A DNA stretch of 6,222 nt from assembly GCA_915066865.1 (NCBI GenBank), contig CAJZEE010000100.1:1-6222 (forward strand). Direction: 5' to 3'. The notes beneath the pieces are model-generated. The model was not told the DNA's origin. It saw nothing but the letters and a program-made list of their open reading frames with translations, and did no database searches. The DNA is from an uncultured Veillonella sp. GTDB lineage: Bacteria > Bacillota > Negativicutes > Veillonellales > Veillonellaceae. Numbering within the stretch: position 1 is the stretch's first letter; each line of letters opens with the position of its first letter. Positions 5,957-6,222 of this stretch are shown piece after piece. The translations under genes and the position numbers were made by a program.

Positions 5957-6184
5957 ATGGATTTTAATTCGATACTAGATTTCATTAAGGAGAATTCTTG
6001 GGTTTTAGGAAGTGGAGGGGTAGTTGGATTAATTGTATTAATAAAATCTATTTTTGGTAAATCTGCAAATGTATCGCAAAAGATAAGAGCAGGAAAAAAT
6101 TCAATTAATATTCAGTCAAATAATGATGTGAATTTGGGGGACATTAATAATGTTAGAGAAACAAAGGATAGAAACAGGGGATAA
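5957..6184 (+). CDS. Small membrane protein with Asn/Gln-rich, amyloid-like C-terminal motif (candidate effector)
   Basis: This encodes a 75-residue protein of no family I can name with certainty. The ATG at 5957 has GGAGG at 5943-5947, nine bases upstream. Residues 1-14 form a short amphipathic stretch and 15-29 (to about 33) a Gly-rich membrane segment (VLGSGGVVGLIVLI). Lys30, Lys35, Lys42 and Arg44 follow, so the tail should face the cytoplasm by the positive-inside rule. Residues 41-66 form a polar tail, QKIRAGKNSINIQ then DVNLGDINNV, with alternating hydrophobics and Asn/Gly/Gln as in short amyloid-forming motifs. The next gene overlaps by 35 bases and repeats Q-[KR]-I-x-x-G-x-N-S near its start. 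The layout suggests a membrane-acting effector activated by a partner through shared motifs (inference). All four Arg codons are AGA/AGG, unlike the CGT/CGC-rich importer genes, suggesting acquired DNA. Toxin, phage or other small membrane protein roles remain possible. Confidence 0.7.
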   Translation: MDFNSILDFIKENSWVLGSGGVVGLIVLIKSIFGKSANVSQKIRAGKNSINIQSNNDVNLGDINNVRETKDRNRG

Positions 6185-6222
6185 TTCAACTACAGTTATG
6201 GCTGGGAGAGGAGAGAAACATT
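6150..6222 (+). CDS. 5' end of an overlapping gene sharing the motif; truncated at the window edge
   Basis: An ATG at 6150 opens a frame that stays open to the last base and gives 24 complete codons. A GGGGGA ribosome site lies at 6136-6141, eight bases upstream. It overlaps the preceding gene by 35 bases in another frame, as in tightly coupled pairs. The visible N-terminus contains KQRIETGDNSTTVMAGRG (residues 4-21). This aligns with SQKIRAGKNSINIQ of the preceding protein: Q, I, G, N and S are identical, with K/R and I/V conservative. Both Arg codons are AGA/AGG, as in its neighbour. If the pair is an amyloid-signalling module, this would be the sensor (for example a STAND/NLR ATPase) with an N-terminal motif, but none of that domain is visible. 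It could equally be a second small motif protein. Since the frame is so short, chance openness cannot be excluded on length alone. Confidence 0.6.
   Translation, partial: MLEKQRIETGDNSTTVMAGRGEKH

Overview
The window looks like one assembled contig from a low-GC, double-membraned Firmicute, most probably Veillonella or a close Negativicutes relative. This placement rests on codon style, the lipoprotein and small secreted protein styles, and recollection; no database was searched. The first 15 bases match the end of an Illumina TruSeq adapter, so position 1 is a library or assembly edge and not native DNA. The right edge cuts through a gene. All genes supported here lie on the + strand.

Region 1 (76-784): a small secreted protein with a DUF4367-like domain. 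It is followed by a 12-bp tandem duplication that repeats its stop codon, a compact predicted three-way-junction RNA, and a strong intrinsic terminator.

Region 2 (785-5790): a complete five-gene ABC importer operon of the nickel/peptide (NikABCDE/Dpp/Cnt) class, in the order permease, permease, lipoprotein substrate-binding protein, ATPase, ATPase. The genes overlap or lie close together and the operon ends at an intrinsic terminator. A promoter just after the upstream terminator is overlapped by a good Fur box (15 of 19 consensus positions). A perfect ATACCCA/TGGGTAT inverted repeat resembling CsoR/RcnR-family operators follows directly. This points to metal-controlled uptake of a metal or metal-chelate rather than general peptide uptake. 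The short ATPases, lacking the C-terminal extension of OppD/DppD, agree with a Nik/Cnt type. Together the lipoprotein would capture substrate outside the inner membrane, the two permeases would form the channel, and the two ATPases would drive import.

Region 3 (5791-6222): an AT-rich accessory segment with different codon use. It has a 15-bp PerR/Fur-like palindrome next to a TATAAT box, a leader hairpin, and a 75-residue single-membrane-segment protein with an Asn/Gln/Gly-rich tail. A further gene overlaps its end and is cut by the window edge. The start of that gene repeats the core motif of the tail (Q-[KR]-I-x-x-G-x-N-S). A small membrane effector with a C-terminal motif, next to a partner carrying the related motif at its N-terminus, is the layout of bacterial amyloid-signalling (NLR-associated) cell-death pairs. 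This is the most interesting hypothesis in the window, but the partner's identity lies beyond the right edge.
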